A program made the translations under genes and the position numbers. Below the pieces are notes generated by a model. That model saw nothing but the letters and a program-made list of their open reading frames with translations. It was not told the DNA's origin and searched no databases. This document shows, one piece after another, positions 33,370 through 45,400 of a stretch of 64,000 nt of DNA; the first letter of the stretch is position 1, and each line of letters begins with the position of its first letter. Source of the DNA: Clitopilus passeckerianus (lineage: Eukaryota > Basidiomycota > Agaricomycetes > Agaricales > Entolomataceae); assembly GCA_944990035.1 (NCBI GenBank), contig CALYLX010000098.1:806001-870000 (forward strand), in the 5' to 3' direction.

Positions 33370-34200
33370 ATGTTCAGCTCGAATATGGTTCACGAGGAGC
33401 CCGATAGTCGTCAGCCAGCCAACGTACAACCCACTGGTAGCAACCACTCGCTTGCAGCGCCCACAAGTGAATCGACGTCACCATATCTCGAGGAAACCTT
33501 TCCTGGACCTATCATTGCGGCAGCAATTTCAATCAAGGGTCTTTACTCGGCCACTCTCGATATGCAGGCCGCTGCACTTGGCGCTGCCGATTCAGATGAA
33601 AAGGCCCCTGACACATTTTCAAGTCCTCTGTTCACAGAACCGGCAGACAGTTCTCCGATAGTCATTGGAGGCGGAACCTTGGTAGCAAGCGCATCGTCAG
33701 TCGCTAACAAACTACAAACTATCGAGGAATCTCCTGGACTAGCAGCCGAGCAGACGGGGGAGCCTTCCTCGATTCCTGGGGCTGCTGACGGTATAGATGA
33801 ACTGCGCGACAATAGCGACTCCACTTCGTCATTGCCCTCCAACATTTCAAACCTTTTCCTAGCAGAGGTCACCTAGACTCCTATCGTCTTCATATTCCCA
33901 CTCTTATACTGATTGCGATTGTAGGCGATTGGCCTGGGTATTGCTGGCATTCTGAGAACTGCCACGGTGGACTCGGAAGATGCACCCCAAGCTCTGGACG
34001 GCGGTCGAGACGCAATAATTACGGCCCCTGGTACTGAAGCAGCTGGACTAGAAGATTCTTTGGATGTAATCAATGAGTCGGGAAAGAGGAAGCCCAGTGG
34101 GCCGATACCTACCACTCCGTCGATGTCTTGGCCCCATCCCAAGCAATTCAAGACTGCTGCGACTCCTGACGAGTCCTCTGGCACTCCTTCGGATGGTTGA
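33370..34200 (+). CDS. orphan Ser/Ala/Glu-rich protein
   Basis: Starts MFSSNMVHEEPDSRQPANVQ. One intron, 33868-33924, joins ..SNISNLFLAE to AIGLGIAGILRTATVDSEDA, and the frame ends TAATPDESSGTPSDG. About 258 residues, low complexity, with two alanine/glycine-rich weakly hydrophobic stretches (GPIIAAAISIKGLYSATLD, IGLGIAGILRTA) and no recognised domain. The conserved core GKRKPSGPIPTTPSMSWPHP recurs in the shortened copy at 35983-36285. Unknown function; the duplication with conserved C-terminal residues is the best argument that it is a real gene. Confidence 0.5.
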
Positions 34201-35540
34201 TCGTCCAGGTCCCCGTGTGGAATCCACTTCCGAAGCTGAATTGTTCTCGAGGCTCTTTGTCCCGGTGAATTCTTTTCGAAATATTTCAAGTTCAAGATCC
34301 TGTCGAAAAAAATCGCTTTCTTCGCCTCTCCTGCATGTCCTCATCTTTTCTGCGTATCCTGCCTCAATCATCCCCTCGCCGGTATCCCGTTATCTGTCCG
34401 CCGTGCATTTTCCTGTCGCCAGCCTTCGTCGGTTCCATTCTCAAGAGCATCGCCCTATCCGCAACCGCTATTCTTTCTGTATGATACCCACAGCATTATG
34501 CCCAGTAGTAGCACCCGTCATACTGTATTTGACCAAATGCAAATACTCGTTGTCTGTCGCCTCAGATCAGCACCCTTATGGTCTCCCCTCTCGATCAGCT
34601 GCGGCCCTCTGGCCGTTTGAATATGAGGCGCTTAAGTAAATGGTGGATCCAGGAGTCGCACCTTCAAGTTCACTTCCTTCTTCGACGGCTTGACGAAGTT
34701 GATTGTTCGCCAGAGGAGGTGGATTTCGTGTCAACGGGTGCCTAGGCGGTTAAGCTACCTGAAGCCTTAGGGTTTAGGGGTTGAACCCCCCAAGCACGAG
34801 TACAGGAGACTACCTGAAGTCTACTGATTTCTGACCACTTGTTTTGGCTAACTCCGACTCTGATCCACCAATTGTGTTTGCTTTGAAGTTCTACACCCCC
34901 GTTATGTACGGGTTTTCTCCCGCATCTTTCTTGGCATCTTTCGCGGTTGATCATCCGAAGTCCTGGATTCCGGTGAGTTTTCGTATCATTTACTCACCCA
35001 TGGTTATGTTTATATCCCCTAACTCGTGATTTTGTAGAGCTACAGCATCCGACGTGGCAACTACCCTTACTTACGACTTACCCGTTCGCCCAGGCTGGTG
35101 CAAATAGCAGCGCAGACATCTCAGGCCGCCAGCGGCTACCGCGATATCCGACTGTCTTTTAACGCTGCTAGCATCAGCTTCTGTACAATTCGGTGAGCTC
35201 TATGGTAAAACTTCGTAGCGGGTGAACGCTACCTAGCCACTGGCGACATGGTGCAGGCTACGCAGCCAAGGTGTCTTCGAAAAGCCTGAGTATTCTCTCG
35301 CAAACGAGATTGAGCTGGTTTGGTTTTCTTGGGCCGAACATCGGTAATAGAGTTATGCAGGAAGTATGACTTGGAGAACCTTGAACGGATAAGTCTCCCG
35401 TTGGGCCCACACACACTGAGCTTGAGAATGAAGTTTTGGAAGGAAATCAACATACTTAGCCCACCCCGGTGGTCCGACTCCAGTCAATAAAAAGCACATG
35501 GCAATGACTGGGATCTCTCGGACCACCCAACTGTCTCATC
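34201..35540. other. region without a firm gene; possible gene fragment
   Basis: 34201-34600 is 3' flank of the orphan gene, matched again at about 36290-36640. At 34841-35192 a split open reading (FALKFYTPVMYGFSPASFLA, donor gtgagt at about 34973, acceptor at about 35038, then SYSIRRGNYPYLRLTRS) looks coding-like but has no start, stop or known family. It may be a relic. Confidence 0.3.
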
Positions 35541-35760
35541 TTTCCAGGCCGGTCCTGGTGAAGGGACCGCTCTTTTCGGTTTCAGATCTTTCATCCCACC
35601 ATTCGATCAGGGACCCTAAGCATTGGTCGCTATATACGCGACCGAACCTGGCTGACCGATAAAGTAGTCATTATCCTGGGCCACCTTAACGAAGCACACC
35701 AACCACTACGGCTGCATCGAACCTTGCCCTACTCAGAGTGACGATATAGTCATCTGTGTA
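35541..35760. repeat. RAD17-flank-type repeat copy R4
   Basis: The first part matches 31561-31680 (gtcctggtga..ggaccgctctttt, cctaagcattg). The last part (aacgaagcacaccaac..cttgccctact..agtgacga) matches 31010-31075 and 32190-32255. Confidence 0.6.
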
Positions 35761-35982
35761 TAATGTCCTCTCCTAGTTCTTCATTCCATTTTGAGTTTGG
35801 TCGACTTAAAGCTTGCGGCTAACTCCGCGAGAACGCATCAACGCCACAAAACGCGACGCGTGTCGGATATCGGATCTCCTGCTCTTTTTCATCACTTTGT
35901 TCTTCCTTTGCACTGTTTCTCGTCTTCAACAGGCCCTTGGGTGCCTCAATTACTTCCCAAGACTTTTTGTCAAACACTGCCA

Positions 35983-36285
35983 TGACCGACTCAAATATGA
36001 CTCATGAGGGGCCTGACACTCCACCGGCAACCAACGTACTACTATCACGAATTCCCCGCCCAATTTTACCAAGCAGCCGACTCTCAAGACTCTTCGGATT
36101 CCATCAATGAGTTGGGAAAAGGAAAGAGGAAACCCAGTGGGCCGATGCTGACCACTCCGTCGATGTCCTGGCCTCACCCCAAACAATTCAAGGCTGCTGC
36201 AGGTTCTGGCAAGTCTTCTGGCTCGTGCTCAGATGGATCAGCCGTCTTTGAACCCACGCTGGAACCCGCTCCCGAAGTTGAATAG
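35983..36285 (+). pseudogene. truncated copy of the 33370 orphan gene
   Basis: Begins MTDSNMTHEGPDTPPATNV, like MFSSNMVHEEPDSRQPANV in the full copy, but that frame closes early. In another frame the C-terminal core GKRKPSGPMLTTPSMSWPHP and QFKAAAGSGKSSGSCSDG follows, ending at the stop at 36285. About 450 bp of the middle of the full gene is missing. The 5' flank (tgtcggatatcggac/t..) and the 3' flank also match the full copy, so this is a direct segmental duplication followed by an internal deletion. Confidence 0.65.
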
Positions 36286-36743
36286 TCCTGAGAAGTACTC
36301 ATACGGGCTCCTCATCCCATCCCGGTTTCACCAACGCACACCAAGTTCAAAGATCCCGCCGATTACTCTTGCACCTTCCACATTTGCCAATTATTATTTT
36401 CCTGCTCTGTTTGCCTCCCCTGCCTGTCATTATCTGCGTTCATTCGCTGTCTGTATTCTGCTGAGATCAGCATGTATCCCATAGTTTGCCCGTCGTGTAT
36501 TTTCTTGTTGCTGCTCTCCTTTTGCTACTTCCCAACTTGAAGAGCATCATCCAATCCGCATTGTATCAACATCATTATTCTTTCTGTGTACAATACCCAT
36601 AGCATTATAACCAACCTGTAGTATCACCTGTTGTACTGTACTCTGCAAAAAACAAACCATTGTGTCTTCATTTTCGTGTCATTGTGGAAGCCTCCATTGA
36701 GACTGCAAGCACAGCCACCTGACACAAGCTCTCCTTTGACCAA
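36286..36743. other. intergenic, duplicated 3' flank
   Basis: Resembles 34250-34530 (atttgtc..gtgtattttc..attctttctgt.acaatacccatagcattat). No gene. Confidence 0.5.
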
Positions 36744-39700
36744 ATGACCAGACGACGTCCTGCATCAACCCAGCCGACAAGTACCCAGCCTAAGTCGCTC
36801 GCAAATGTCTCCTTAGAAGAATGGGAGGAGAAAGCACCTTTGGATGACTTGGCCAAAAAGAGTATCGACGCCATAAAATCAGCGAGCGAGCATCTCCCAT
36901 ATCCAGCCAAGGTATGCTCACGATCCTACAACTCGCTCTCTAAATAAGGGTTCTGAGTCACTGATAGTTTGAAGATGAAGCAGGTCCTTCACGGCCTTCG
37001 ACTCCACGCAACCGTCTGCCAGTTGGAGCTGGAACACCACGTATTGGAACACCCATATCTGCCTCAGCATCTGCTCGCTCTGCAGTAGGATTTTCTAGCC
37101 ATGCCTTGCATCCAAAGCAACCTGTGGAGACACCACAGCAGTTCCATGAATGGTTCTCACAGGTGGACCGATCTGTTGCGCGCAGTCAAGAGGCACACTT
37201 TCGGGCACATATGGAGAATGTCACAGAACATCTGGCAACATGCGATTCGCTGGTGGGCAAGATTGAGGTTATTGATCAGGAAGTTAGCGAGATGTTGGAA
37301 GGCTGGAGAGGCGTTGAGGAGGGCGGTAAGAGCTTGAAGGAAGCATGCGAAAAGCTGCTTGAGGAAAGAGTGAGTTTCGAGACTGGCATATAACCCGTCT
37401 GCTGATTGTAGCTTGAATGTTCTAGGACCGGTTGCTTGAATTGACAGATGAGATAGATACCCGTATCGAGTACTTCCAAGAACTTGAACAAGCTACTCGA
37501 ATGCTCAACCATCCTGGGGAGTCCCTCGTGCTTCAAACGGACTTCTTGTACATGGTTGAACGCGTAGACGTTTGCATCGAATATCTGCAAGCACATGTGA
37601 GCTATCTCGCCTGCTCTGTGTAATACTCCTAATCAGTCATGCAGCGACAATTCCGAGAGGCGGAAATCTATCTGTTCCGATACCAGCAGTGTATGACACG
37701 CGCCATGACTCTCATCAAGATGTACTTCGTTGGCTCCCTGCGAGCTCTGACGGCTGATATCTCGAAGCGCTTATCGGAGACAGTGAGTCGGGTTCAAGAA
37801 GTGGATTCGGCGCATATCTAAGCCCCTCTCCAATAGGAAATGTCTTCCACTGCACAGATGCATCTGCTCTACACGCGCTTCATCTCGGTGTCCCAACAGC
37901 TGGTTCCCCTTCTGAACGAGCTAGAAAGGCGGGCTCGTGCACATCCTCAAGAGCTTTCCGCTCTTCTAGAGGAATGCCACCAAGCATACTTCGGAGCCCG
38001 AAAGGGACTCCTTACGGGGAGAATCATGGAAGAAATCAGGGGCTTGGACCCCGCTGGGAGCGAACTTGTTGATTTGGTTGGTAATATACATTTGTCTCTG
38101 ACACTTATATGCTAATTCACCTTAGACGAGGGCCGGATGTACATTTCTCAAGCAACTATGCACCGATGAATTTGAGTTGTTCAGGCATTTTTTCAACTCA
38201 GGTGAAGACCAGTTATAGTAGGTGGCCTTTTTCTCGTTTAGTTCGATTTCTCATTCAGCGTCTAGCCAATATTTGGAAACTCTTTGCGATTACCTCTATG
38301 ACGATCTGCGGCCCCGGATCCTCCACGAACCGCGTCTTACGGCACTCTGTGAAGTATGCACCGTACTTCAAGCGTTGATGGTTCTTGACGCGCCAACACT
38401 CCCCGATGAGGATTCTGACGGAGAAGAGTCGGGTTCGCGGCGGGCGGATACCACCATACCAGGAGACCGATTACTTACAATGGATCCAGGCCAAAGCCGG
38501 CGACGCGTCGGGTTGGGCAGGCTGCACATCAGCCAATTGCTGCAGATGATTCTCCAGGACGCTCAGACGAGGCTATTCTTCAAATCCCAGTCTGTCATCC
38601 AATCTGACATCCGGTATTATGTACCTACACCGGAGGATCTGGCCTACCCTGAGATTCTTGTTGGTCAGTATACCTGCTGCCTCTGCCCAGTTTGCAATGG
38701 TATGCTTACTTTAGGCTGATTTTAGCTGCTCGGAAACCGAATGGCCCAGGTGAACTGAGAGAGAAGGAGAGCGTCAGCCAGATATTCCGGCTTCCCTCGA
38801 TCGACAAGCAAGATACATGGTATCCCACCCTGCGGAAGACCGTCTGGGTGCTGTCACAGCTACACGACTTCGTAAAGGTCAGCCTCCTCCTTTCCGCCAT
38901 TCTGATAACATCTAACTCCCAACATTCTCAGCCTGCTATCTTCGAGGATATCGCTCAGGAAGCTGTCTCGCTTTGCCGCCAATCTCTCGTCGTGGCATCG
39001 GAAACCATGCGTTCCAAGTCGGCATTGGACTCGCAACTCTTCCTAGTCCGACACCTTCTCATCCTCAAGGAAATTACCCAGAATCTTGATTTGGTTCAGA
39101 GAGATGTGGACCCAAGCATCGATTTCGGGAGCGTCACAGGTTGGTTTTCCGGTTTTTCTTCCTTTTTTCTTGTACTCATGCACGGTTAGACACTCTGGCG
39201 AATATGTTAAGTAGGACGACATCTCTGCTACCTGATGCACTGTTTGCAAGTCTGGGAATGCCTCGGTCGATTGAAAGCATCAAGGAAGCTAAACATGTAG
39301 GCACCTTCCTTCAGTGACACTTGAAACAGGCTAAGTTTTGCCTCTTTTAGGGTATTGACCACGAGCTTCGCCAAGCATGCGAATCTATAATTTCATATTG
39401 CTCCAACCCAGTCTCACAACCACTTCTTGAATGGACCGACCGAGTTATCGCTCATTCCACGGCATTCAATTCTTCTCTAAACGAGAAGGCGAAGACTCCC
39501 AGCACGTCTTCGACCACTCAGCTATCAATTCCTCAAGATCTCGCTCAGCAGAGTTGGGCAACAGAAAGCGCGGCAGCAGCCTTGGACGAGGAGGCTCGCC
39601 GGGCGTGCCAGGCAGATCTTCGCGGATCTGTGACACGGTTGCGGTTGTACCTCGAGGACGATAGAACTGTCAGAGTTCTGGTAGAGCACGTGCAGGACAG

Positions 39701-39833
39701 CGTCATGGAGGCATATGCGAGGTTTAGGGAGGTTGTCGGGAAATTGTATTCCAACAATGGAGGAGGGCTGGTTGAGAGGTTGATGGGTACTACCGAGTTG
39801 AGAGCTCTGCTCGGGGATGTCTGCCAGGGATAG
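36744..39833 (+). CDS. cog3: conserved oligomeric Golgi complex subunit 3 (COG3/Sec34)
   Basis: ATG at 36744 (MTRRRPASTQPTSTQPKSLA), stop at 39833; about ten exons. The N-terminal coiled-coil part (SVARSQEAHFRAHMENVTEH, CDSLVGKIEVIDQEVSEML) and the Sec34 core follow: RLLELTDEIDTRIEYFQELE, YMVERVDVCIEYLQAH, FREAEIYLFRYQQCMTRAM. Later come ELFRHFFNSGED, YLETLCDYLYDDLRPRILHE and the long alpha-helical C-terminus (LDSQLFLVRHLLILKEITQN). Sec34/COG3 belongs to lobe A of the COG tether that directs retrograde vesicles within the Golgi. Length and order agree with the family. The LITVTRAG-type exon junctions near 38125-38230 were inferred from continuity (TFLKQLCTDEFELFRHFF). Confidence 0.88.
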
Positions 39834-39998
39834 GGAGCTAAGGTGGCCCACGGATTCGTTATCTGATAAAGTCGAATGCGGTTGTACAACTCAACTCGTC
39901 GTTCAATTCAATTAGGATGTAGCCTTTCTTCTTTTTACTTCAACGTACGAAGCCACGGACCGTTTGACCCTCTCTAGCAACTGATGAGTGGCATGCCT

Positions 39999-40295
39999 TT
40001 ACGTTACTTCACGAACCTCCGTAGAATCACAAGCCTTGCCATCCGTCTTCTCCGGAAACATGGCCGGGAACATACGAGCTTTCATGCGTTCTAACTGCGC
40101 ATTCCAGAATACTCTATCGAGAAGAAACCCGGCGGCGAATACTATGACATCGATAGGATAGAATCGAAGCCGTAGGAGACGCATGGTTTGAATACCGGGA
40201 CGAGCTACGGGCCTGCTACCTGCATGGACAGACACTGCCATGGCCTGTCTCGGGATGAGCAACGATGGCGACATTGGTGTCATATGTTCAAACAC
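39999..40295 (-). CDS. possible small protein with one hydrophobic helix
   Basis: A 98-codon minus-strand frame with a plausible helix (FYPIDVIVFAAGFLLDRVFW) followed by a basic patch (ERMKARMFPAMFPEK). No family recognised and no upstream exon found. The start is uncertain: internal Met codons occur at the 5th, 8th and 19th residues. Confidence 0.25.
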   Translation of the reverse strand: MFEHMTPMSPSLLIPRQAMAVSVHAGSRPVARPGIQTMRLLRLRFYPIDVIVFAAGFLLDRVFWNAQLERMKARMFPAMFPEKTDGKACDSTEVREVT

Positions 40296-42419
40296 GCCCT
40301 TTCAGAATCATAGTGGAGGCTGAGAACCTAAGTTCCAACCGTAAACGTTATACAATCGAACCTGCCTTGGTCGACACCCTGATCGTCGAAGCCGAATACG
40401 GCATGCACCCATATGCTACATACAAAGTTGTTATCACTGGGTGTCGTTTTGTTTGAAGATCCGAGAGAAAACAATGACATCGGTTTCGCTGCCTTTAAAG
40501 TTTAGACTGTTCTTTTCGGGTTCGGGTTTGTGTCAAGTTGTGATCGAGAAACTGGTCGACATGCGGAGTGGCGCAAAACCGAGTATTTTGGTGGCCCTCA
40601 AGTCAAACCCTAGGTTTTTCTTCTCATTGCTCTCAATTTAATGTATAGCGAAGCGGTGAATTATTTTGCGAGTGGAAGTGAGCCATTTTTCAGGCAGCTT
40701 CAATAAAATATAAAACCATCATTGGATTTTCAGGACTTGGATGGGTGAGTCCCCTCTACTACAACGATGGTTACGATAGCTAACATAGCTCCGGCGCTAG
40801 CCCTGAGGGTCATGACATGTACTATTGATTATCTTGAATAGAATACCAGAACCGTGTCGGTATTTTCGTATCAAGGGACCAGTGCCACCATTACTCTCAG
40901 GATGAAGGGATTGGAAACGTATGTTCGTGAATGGACAATTAAATGGGTCGGATTTAACGCTCAATCCCACCCCTCTCATCCTGGTTATGGCTCCCACAGC
41001 TTCCCACAGTCGCTGTGAATCGGTTCTGGGCCGTCGGCAGGAATCTCTTGGTTATTCTTGACTTTATCCGTCGGACCGTCCTGTCGGCGCCTCATGCCAA
41101 AATGGGGAGGCAAAGTGACGTCCCGACGCGGTTCTACCATGGATAGGAGATACTTGTCATGTTTTAGTCGTATTTTTGTCGAGGGGTGCAGGGAGAGATG
41201 GTTGAGCACTGGGGGCTGAGAAGAGATTGCGCCTCTGGAAATATCTGAGAGTGCCAAGCAGGACCGCAGCAGCTCTTTGTCCTCGCCGGACCGCTGTCGA
41301 TCCCCCAGAATATTAAGACCTTTGGTGGTGCGAGAGTGTATTGAGTATGAATCGTCGAGATACCGGACTCTCTTGATAGCGAGAATCTGCCAGGGAAATC
41401 AAGATCCCAAGGGTCCTCCATGATTGATAAGGACCCACTAGCTGATGACGACTTTCACAAGGCACATGAAATATATAGAGAGCTGCAGGATCATCAGAGA
41501 GGAAGAGTTAAACTTGGTAGATGAGTTCCTTTCCGGGAAGATATTTTTCGGTTATGGATCTTGATATATCAAGCGACGAGCGGAACATAGGTGGGGACGA
41601 TGTCAGAAGGACCCTTTGGACTACCGGGTGTTTCATCCGGAGGGAATATGAACCATGTTCTCTTAGAAAAACGGATTGGAAACTTTGTATACTTTCTGGG
41701 CGTTTGGCTAAGGACACCAAGCTGCACCAAGAGTATGGCTGACGTGATGACTCGGGGGCGTGAATGTGGAAATATCAGTTGATTCTTGCTTGAAGGCAAG
41801 TTTTTTACGAGCTATGTCATGATTCGAACGTAGCAACGAAATTACCGGCTATCTGAGGGTACCAAGGCGAAGTCAAGAGGTTACAGGTTTTGACATGGGT
41901 AAAGTAAGGACTGGAACTCCAGTTATCAGAGCAGTCCTGACGGCCTGAGACCAGGGTCGGCGAAACTCTAGGGAACGTGGCTGGAATGGTCTCTACCGGC
42001 GGTGGAGATACCAGGCAAGGCTACTGATGGAAGTCTTTTCGCTGACGAGTGAGCAGTCTGTCAAGATCTATTCAGCGACAATGTTAGGAACAAAGCACGA
42101 GCATCTCTGCGCCGCAATCATGATGGAGTTGGCTTGTTTTGGTGTATTGGTTCACACCAACTGCGAACGACTCCAATGCTAAAGTCAAGCAGCCAAGGGT
42201 TTTTCTTTTGAAATGTTATCAGCGTTATGTTATCTATTAGTATCGAATTCTAAGAGAAATCTGAGAAATCTTTAGTTGCAACACGTGGATGTACCTGAGG
42301 AAGAGTTCTTGACTTGAAGGCACAGTTATCCCCGCAAATGGACTGATGCACCTCAACCGTGGCTGTCATATTCCCCTTCCAACCTCGCCCACCCTATCTG
42401 CTCTCTCTCCTTACATTCA
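40296..42419. other. 2.1-kb intergenic region, no gene seen
   Basis: Only short frames on both strands. No recognised protein, tRNA or element. Confidence 0.5.
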
Positions 42420-45400
42420 GTGTACCATATTTCCCTTTCCCTTCCTCCACGACGTTCAACCCTTATAATTGCCAGCGACGGCAACGACATAGCTACTGGT
42501 CAGAAGGATATTCGCAGACGCCGTCGCAGCTTATCTATCCAACCCGTATATTCCATTGTCCCGGCTACTGTTATCAATACCAATCCTCATTCCCAACCAT
42601 TCTCCCTATCTTCGACCACGTCTTCGTTTTACTACGCACCGGCACTGGCTCGTAGTTCTTCAATCACGTCCAAAACGGCGGACGTAGACCCAGAACACGG
42701 CGGGCGGGAAGAAAGTGATGAAATGAGCGATACCCAAGTACCGGAAGATACCCATCCAAGCATAATATACCTGTCCTATCGATACAGGGACGAAGAGAAG
42801 TCAATAGGTCCGTACTACTTAAGCCGAAATTCCTGTCCGGATAACCGAACTAACTGACGCCCAAATCCACAGAGAGTGTCGCAACCCCTTCTGCCGAAAA
42901 ACTGGACTCAGTCGAAGACGTATCACGGCGCGGGAGCGAGATATACGAAGTATTCGACCCAAATCTCGATAGCGATTCTTCATTCGGTGCGTCCGCCCTC
43001 TCCGCAGCTTCCGTCGTTGCATCAGATACTCATATCCTTTGTTCACCAGAGGATGACTCCCCATATCCAGAGGTTCGATCTGCCGTGGCCAATTTCGACG
43101 ATCCAGATATGCCAGCTTCGACATTGAGGGCGTGGGTGTTAGGGATAGTGTGGGCAATAGTGATACCAGGGATGAACCAGTTCTTTTATTTCCGATATCC
43201 GTCGGTGTCGATTGGGAGTGTGCGTACCTTCCTCATTACCTCCCTGATGATGTTTCTGACACTGCGGAATGTAGTTGGTGGCACAACTGCTAGTGTTTCC
43301 ATTCGGCCGACTGTGGGCACGCTTCCTCCCGGACGTTCGAGTGTTAGGCATCGAGATAAATCCAGGCCCTTTCAGCATCAAAGAACATGTTCTAGTTACC
43401 GTTATGGCCGGTGTTGGAGCTACCAGTGCATATGCGACGGATATCATCGCTGTTCAACGCCTCTTCTACGACGAAAACTTTGGCTTTTTATGTTCGTCTT
43501 TCGCGGTTCTGGCCCTTCTCCAGGCTACTGATTCTCGTTTCTAGATGCGTGGCTACTGGTAATGTCGACTCAACTTATCGGGTTCTCAATCGGTGGGCTC
43601 GCAAAGCGCTTCCTTGTATCACCGCCTTCTATGAGTGAGTCTATGCCTCATCAACGGATACCTTTGAGCTAACCACAAATTCGACGACAAAAGTCTGGCC
43701 AAACACCCTCGTCTCCTGCGCCCTCTTCAATACCCTCCACTCACAAAGCTATGCTGGAATCGGGCAACACGAAGGTCTCTCGCGAGAACGATATTTCACC
43801 TACGCTTTCATCGGCGCAGTCGTCTGGTGTAAGCACTCCCTCCCTTCGGTGCATTCTCTCGAAAAATTTCTGACCATTCCCCGTATAGACTTTGTCCCTG
43901 GATACCTCTTCCAAGCACTCAGGTATGATTTCCCTTCCTCCTTGGCCCGTCGCCCGCAGCGGGGCACGGGCCGTTTCACTTCGTGAACATCGACATCTAA
44001 ACAACCTCCCTTCTCTCCCATCTCTCTGTAGCGTCTTCACCTGGGTTTGCTGGATCGCGCCGCAGAATGTGGTTAGTCACGTCATTTCTGAGTATGATTG
44101 GCTCATATTGATGGTCTCAATTTTGTGGCGTTTGCGTCTTTGCAGAAAGTCAACCAGCTTTTCGGGTATCGGTCGGGGTTGGGGTTCTCGATACTGACGT
44201 TTGACTGGAATCAGATTGCGTATATTGGTAGTCCGTGAGTAGATCCCCCTTGGCCCTATTTTTTTGCGGTGCGGAAACTGATTGAATGCGGATGGGAATA
44301 GGCTAGCGTCGCCATGTATGATACATTCCATTTTAGGTGATTTGGAGATGGTTCTGACTTTCATTGGCTTGTAGGGTGGGCTGAAGCGAATATTATGATT
44401 GGCTTCGTTTTCTTCTACTGTAAGAATCGACTTCGCCTCGTTTTTTTTCCCTTGACACTAATATCTTCTTCTAGGGTTCTTGACACCCATTCTCTACGTG
44501 AGTCGTTCTTGGCTTCACCTATCACCTTGCCCTCAAGCTCATTTTGGTCACTAGTACAAAGGAGTTTGGTACACCCAGTACCTTCCTATATCGTCCAATA
44601 ACGCATTCGATAACAAGGGCGAGAAATATGACATCAAGCGGATCCTAGACCAACAGACCAAGAGCTTCCGGAAAGACCAGTATCTGGCGTATAGTCCAGT
44701 GTATCTTTCGTGAGTACTACGCTTAATTCGGTTCGGCTCACATTTCTCATAGAATATTTTCAGAATTACATTCGTCATGTCCTATGGATTATCCTTCCTC
44801 TCAATTACCGGTATGCTTCACATTTATTACAAAAATCTTGCTGGGATCATTTACTCATTGGAACAGCGACAATCACCCATGCCATTATACACTTCTGGCA
44901 ACCTATCAAGATTCAGTTCAAGAGGTCTCTTCGCGAGCAACCCGATATCCATGCCAGATTAATGGCCAAATATCCACAAGTACCAGAGTGGTATTATCTA
45001 GGCATATTTGGTGTGTTTGTTCTCCTTCCTCTCCGCGTTATGGGGCTCATCACGCTGTTTAGCCATCACATTCACTTTCGCCTGCGTAACCATCCAAGTC
45101 TGGCCCACAGGAATGACGATATGGGCTCTTGTCATTGCGCTTGTCATTGGTGTGTCCTGATTCGTCCTTAATGAACTCTCACTGACTTATTCGGCCCAGC
45201 TCTGATCTACGTGATCCCCATAGGTCATATCAATATATCTCTCGCCACTGAACCTTTTCTTATCAGCCACTCTTCCACAGGCATGATCCAAGCCGTCACG
45301 AACCGTCAGATAGGCCTGAAGTAAGTATCTAAGCTCCATCCGAGCCTTTTTGGTGGTACCTCAGGAAAGCACAGCCCTCCTCTAACATGTGTCTCTGTCA

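Noticed and set aside
34720..34800. tRNA-like stretch (gcggttaagctacc .. ggggttgaaccccc)
   Set aside because: The T-loop departs from TTCRA and the acceptor ends do not pair; no complete cloverleaf could be drawn. At most a decayed tRNA or SINE fragment.
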